Both the position numbers and the translations under genes were made by a program. Below, one piece after another: positions 60,943 to 64,000 of a stretch of DNA of 64,000 nucleotides; the stretch's first letter is position 1; each line of letters begins with the position of its first letter. The DNA is from Sporomusaceae bacterium. GTDB lineage: Bacteria; Bacillota; Negativicutes; Acidaminococcales; JAJUGR01. The notes under the pieces were generated by a model. The model saw only the letters and a list, made by a program, of their open reading frames with translations, was not told the origin of the DNA and did not search any database. Location of the stretch: assembly GCA_029265905.1 (NCBI GenBank), contig JAJUGR010000001.1:48118-112117 (forward strand). The letters are read 5' to 3'.

Positions 60943-61856
60943 TGGCTGTTTGCCGGAGTGAAAAAAAAGGCGTGCGCAAGCAGGATATCGGCCGCGGCAA
61001 GTTGCTGGTCGGCTATGGTTTGGAGCGGGATGCCCACGGCGGCGACTGGCACCGGCAGATTAGCCTGCTGGGCATCGAGAGCATCGATAAAATGCGGGCG
61101 CTGGGGGCGCAGGTGAGGCCGGGAGATTTTGCGGAAAACATCACAACGCGCGGCCTTGACCTGCCGGCCCTGCCGGTCGGCACGCGTTTGTCGGTCGGCA
61201 AGGCGGTTGTGGAAGTGACGCAGATCGGCAAAGAGTGCCACCAGGGGTGCGAAATCATGAAACTGGTTGGCAGCTGCATCATGCCCAAGGAAGGGATTTT
61301 CGCCAAGGTGCTGGTCGGCGGCGAAGTGGCAGTCGGCGACAAGATCGGCGAGTGGCAGGGCTTTTCCGTCGGCGTGTTGACGGCCAGCGACAAAGGCTCC
61401 CGTGGCGAGCGGGAGGATGTGAGCGCGGCGGTGATCAGCGGCTTGATTGGACAGATCGGCGGGGCCGTGTTTGACTACCGCGTTTTGCCCGACGACGAAC
61501 TGCTGTTGTCTCAGGCAATGGCGGATATGGCTGACCGGGTCGGCGTGTCGCTGCTCCTGACTACCGGCGGAACGGGCTTTTCGCCGCGCGACGTCACGCC
61601 GGAAGCGACGCGGCGCGTGATTGAGCGCGAGGCGCCCGGTTTGGCGGAAGCGATGCGCCGGGAGTCGAGCGGGGCCAGTCCGCGCGCGATGCTCAGCCGG
61701 GCTGTGGCGGGGATCAGAAACAAGACGCTGATCGTCAACCTGCCGGGCAGCGCGCGGGGGGCCAGCGAATGCCTGTCGGTATTGCTGCCGGTCTTGCCGC
61801 ATGCGCTCGAGATATTGTCCGGAAGAGGCGGCGAATGCGGGCAGGAGCACCGCTGA
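60930..61856 (+). CDS. MOSC-MogA fusion protein
   Basis: A 308-residue fusion. Residues 1-142 are a MOSC domain ([32 protein letters not shown], with the conserved cysteine). Residues about 147-305 are a MogA/MoaB molybdopterin adenylyltransferase ([40 protein letters not shown]). MOSC domains handle sulfur or bind the cofactor; MogA adenylylates molybdopterin for MoeA. ATG 60930 follows AAAGGAG and overlaps moaC by 13 nt. Confidence 0.93.
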   Translation: MGEVMAVCRSEKKGVRKQDIGRGKLLVGYGLERDAHGGDWHRQISLLGIESIDKMRALGAQVRPGDFAENITTRGLDLPALPVGTRLSVGKAVVEVTQIGKECHQGCEIMKLVGSCIMPKEGIFAKVLVGGEVAVGDKIGEWQGFSVGVLTASDKGSRGEREDVSAAVISGLIGQIGGAVFDYRVLPDDELLLSQAMADMADRVGVSLLLTTGGTGFSPRDVTPEATRRVIEREAPGLAEAMRRESSGASPRAMLSRAVAGIRNKTLIVNLPGSARGASECLSVLLPVLPHALEILSGRGGECGQEHR

Positions 61857-61942
61857 CGGATTTTCCTTTTTGTACTGAAACGCTTGTACGACAATGTGGC
61901 ATTGTCTGTGCTGACTTATGAGGAGAAACGAGGGACGCAAAA

Positions 61943-62710
61943 GTGGTTACAGCAGGTTTTTTTGCCCTAGGCTTGGCGGTCGGCAGTTTTGGCACGCTTG
62001 TCGGCATCGGCGGCGGGATCTTTTTGGTGCCGATTTTTATCCTGGGGCTGGGGTGGGAACCGCAGCAGGCGGTAGGCACGTCGCTGATGGTGGTGTTTTT
62101 GAACGCCCTGTCCGGCACGCTGGCTTATGTCAAGCAACAGAAGATTTATTATCAGGCGGCGTATTGGTTCAGTGCGGCGACTTTCCCCGGGGCGGTGCTG
62201 GGCAGCTACCTGGTGCATTATTTTTCCGGCAGCGGGTTCAAGCTGGCGTTCGGCAGCCTGCTGGTTTTTTTGGGCACGCTGATGTTCGTTCGCTCCCGGA
62301 TGGCGGCGCCGAAGGCGGAGCACGCGACGACGGACTTTCCCTACAACCGCAGCCTGGGGGTCGCCATCAGCGCCGTGGTCGGCTTTCTGTCCAGCATTTT
62401 GGGAATCGGCGGCGGCGTCATCCACGTGCCGGCGATGATTTACATGCTCGGTTTTCCGGCGCACATCGCGACCGCGACGTCGCATTTTGTGCTGGCGCTG
62501 TCGACCCTGTTTGGCGTCGTTTCGCACCTGGTTATGCAAAATGTGGTGCTGGCGGTGGCGATCCCGCTTGGCATCGGTGCGGTGCTGGGGGCACAGGTCG
62601 GCGCCAAATGGTCGCTTAAGGTTAAGTCAAAGGCTATCACCGCGCTGCTGGCGTTTTCCTTGTTTGCGCTGGGGGTCCGGCTGGTGGCGACGGCCTGGCT
62701 CGGAAAGTAG
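61943..62710 (+). CDS. TauE/SafE-family membrane transporter
   Basis: A 255-residue, roughly eight-helix TauE/SafE protein (IGGGIFLVPIFILGLGWEPQ; GIGGGVIHVPAMIYMLGFPA, the two internal repeats). Members export sulfite or organosulfonates. GTG 61943 lies after GAGGGACG. It is 86 bp after the MOSC-MogA gene and may be read from the same transcript; a sulfur link to the cofactor cluster is possible but unproven. Confidence 0.85.
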   Translation: MVTAGFFALGLAVGSFGTLVGIGGGIFLVPIFILGLGWEPQQAVGTSLMVVFLNALSGTLAYVKQQKIYYQAAYWFSAATFPGAVLGSYLVHYFSGSGFKLAFGSLLVFLGTLMFVRSRMAAPKAEHATTDFPYNRSLGVAISAVVGFLSSILGIGGGVIHVPAMIYMLGFPAHIATATSHFVLALSTLFGVVSHLVMQNVVLAVAIPLGIGAVLGAQVGAKWSLKVKSKAITALLAFSLFALGVRLVATAWLGK

Positions 62711-62726
62711 CCGGCGGCGGTTTATG

Positions 62727-62782
62727 GCTTCGAAAAAAAGGCTGAATAAAAGGCGGCTTTTATTCAGCCTTTTTTTCGAAGC
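62727..62782. terminator. Perfect 26-bp inverted repeat, bidirectional terminator
   Basis: Arms 62727-62752 and 62757-62782 are perfect complements around a GCGG loop. A run of seven A and a run of seven T lie inside the arms, and CTTTT/AAAAG at the loop end. It follows the TauE/SafE gene. No transposase or direct repeats accompany it, so a terminator is the simplest reading. The remaining 62783-62959 holds no gene I can support. Confidence 0.8.
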
Positions 62783-62959
62783 GAAAGAACTGAAAATTTG
62801 CGTAAGTCTGAAAAATATTTTCGCGCGCAACAGGATTCTTGTGTGACGAAGCGAAGTAACGTAAAGGGATTTAGTGTACGTTGTTTTACATAATGATGGT
62901 GCTTGTTGCAAAAAACTGATGTGTAGCGCTTTGGCGTTGACAACAAGGGATGGATAACA

Positions 62960-64000
62960 ATGGAGGGGAACAAAAAAAGCAAGGTTGTTATTATTGGCGG
63001 CGGCATCGTCGGCTGCGCGATCGCCTGGGAGCTGGCCAAGTACCAGCTGGACGTCACGCTGGTGGAAAAGCAGCCGGACTTGGCCATGGAAACGACCAAG
63101 GCCAACAGCGCCATTTTGCACGCCGGTTTCGCGGCTCGGCCGGGCACGCTGAAAGCCAGGTACAATGTGCGCGGTCTGGCCCTCTACCGGCAATGGGAGG
63201 CGGCGCTGGGACTGGAAATCGAGTATGTCGGATCCCTGGTCGTCGCCCGGCAGGCGGCGGAGAAAGAAAAATTGGCCGAGCTCCTGGCTTGGGGCGAGGC
63301 GAACGGCGTGCCGGATTTGGAACTGCTGGACAGGGAGGCGGTTTTGGCGCTTGAACCGGCGTTGTCGCCTGAAATCGCCGGGGCGCTGTGGGCGCCGGGC
63401 GCCGCCGTGATCTGGCCGTTTGGCGCGGCGCTGGCTTTTGCGGAAAATGCGGTCGCCAACGGCGCGCGGGTGATGACGGACTGCGAGGTCCGCTCTATTG
63501 CCATAGCTGCGGGCCGGGTTGCGGGGGTCGAGACCAGCCGCGGGTTTTTGCCGGCTGATGTTGTTGTAAATGCCGCCGGCGTGTGGGCGGACGATATCAG
63601 CCGCATGGCCGGGGATGACAGCTTCACGATTACGCCGCGCAAGGGCGAGTATGTGTTGTTCGACCGCGCCGCTTCCGGCAAGGTGCGGCATATTATCTTC
63701 CCGATCCCGACGGCGGTTTCCAAGGGCATCCTGATTTCGACGACGGTGCACGGCAACATGTTTATCGGGCCGAATGCGCAGCCGGCCGCCGGCAAGGACG
63801 ACACGGCCACGACGGAAGCCGGCATGGCTGAAGTTATTGCCGGAGCGCAAAAACTGATGCCGGACTTGCCGCTCGGCAAGGCTATCGTCGAATTTGCCGG
63901 CTTGCGGGCCGGATCCGACCGGGGCGATTTTATCATCGGCAATTCCGCCGCCGTGGACGGCCTTGTCCAGGCCGCCGGCATCGAATCGCCCGGCTTGACG
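62960..64000 (+). CDS. FAD-dependent dehydrogenase (GlpA/LhgO-like), 3' end outside window
   Basis: The first 347 residues of a DAO-family flavoenzyme. The FAD dinucleotide fold is VVIIGGGIVGCAIAWELAKY near residue 9, followed by TTKANSAILHAGFAARPGTL and the later VVNAAGVWADDISRMAG and PRKGEYVLFDR motifs of anaerobic glycerol-3-phosphate dehydrogenase-like and L-2-hydroxyglutarate dehydrogenase-like proteins. ATG 62960 follows AAGGGATGG. The reading frame is still open at the window end. Longer relatives carry a C-terminal BFD-like [2Fe-2S] domain that would lie beyond. Confidence 0.85.
   Translation, partial: MEGNKKSKVVIIGGGIVGCAIAWELAKYQLDVTLVEKQPDLAMETTKANSAILHAGFAARPGTLKARYNVRGLALYRQWEAALGLEIEYVGSLVVARQAAEKEKLAELLAWGEANGVPDLELLDREAVLALEPALSPEIAGALWAPGAAVIWPFGAALAFAENAVANGARVMTDCEVRSIAIAAGRVAGVETSRGFLPADVVVNAAGVWADDISRMAGDDSFTITPRKGEYVLFDRAASGKVRHIIFPIPTAVSKGILISTTVHGNMFIGPNAQPAAGKDDTATTEAGMAEVIAGAQKLMPDLPLGKAIVEFAGLRAGSDRGDFIIGNSAAVDGLVQAAGIESPGLT

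Overview
This GC-rich window looks like chromosome of a diderm Firmicute (Negativicutes, Sporomusa-like). It combines outer-membrane machinery (TonB-dependent receptor, porin ending in Phe, TolC, its own TonB-ExbB-ExbD) with Firmicute-style features (SAM-I riboswitch, leucine dehydrogenase, ECF transporters, CsrA next to flagellin). The assignment is inferred from gene content only. No rRNA, tRNA, CRISPR array, prophage or insertion sequence was recognised.

1-14.7 kb is a corrinoid/metal region. A YibE/F membrane protein is followed by a cobalamin riboswitch with an intrinsic terminator that controls a porin and an exported CbiK-type chelatase. A ZIP metal transporter follows. A second cobalamin riboswitch plus terminator leads an eight-gene operon: TonB-dependent receptor, a large-ectodomain ECF S-component-like protein, fused double EcfA ATPase, EcfT, an anchored beta-propeller protein, ExbB, ExbD and a glycine-linker TonB. 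It reads as one uptake line across both membranes. Two copies of an unrecognised structured RNA motif (1385-1448 and 3881-3946) flank the porin-chelatase unit.

14.7-27.5 kb holds leucine dehydrogenase; an ArsR-type regulator with a four-module sulfur-transfer flavoprotein (CoA-disulfide-reductase-like, rhodanese, TusA, DsrE2); a ThiT-like thiamine S component, a small CxxC thioredoxin-fold protein and an ACR3 arsenite exporter; a QueG-like Fe-S protein; an ECF sigma/anti-sigma pair divergent from an exported von Willebrand A protein; and metA of the acetyl-CoA type.

27.6-31.0 kb is a SAM-I riboswitch whose P4 hairpin is duplicated in tandem, controlling a [4Fe-4S]-type LarE homologue, cysteine synthase and O-acetylhomoserine sulfhydrylase. 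31.0-36.6 kb is copA-copZ, a two-component pair and an orphan response regulator.

36.6-47.2 kb is a flagellar region: two near-identical csrA genes, flagellin, FlgD, FlgE, two FlgK paralogues, FlgL, FliD and a probable chaperone. Three hairpins with an identical AGGAC loop sit before, between and after the csrA genes, and the flagellin leader has a fourth GGA-loop hairpin next to its ribosome-binding site. This looks like an RNA-level Csr control region.

47.2-52.7 kb has an NapH-like ferredoxin and a TolC-MacA-MacB type efflux system. 52.7-62.7 kb is a molybdenum/tungsten cofactor and tungstate uptake cluster (mobB, moaA, moeA, a MoeA-binding-protein fusion, tupABC, moaC, MOSC-MogA fusion) ending with a TauE/SafE exporter. 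The window ends inside a FAD-dependent dehydrogenase gene.
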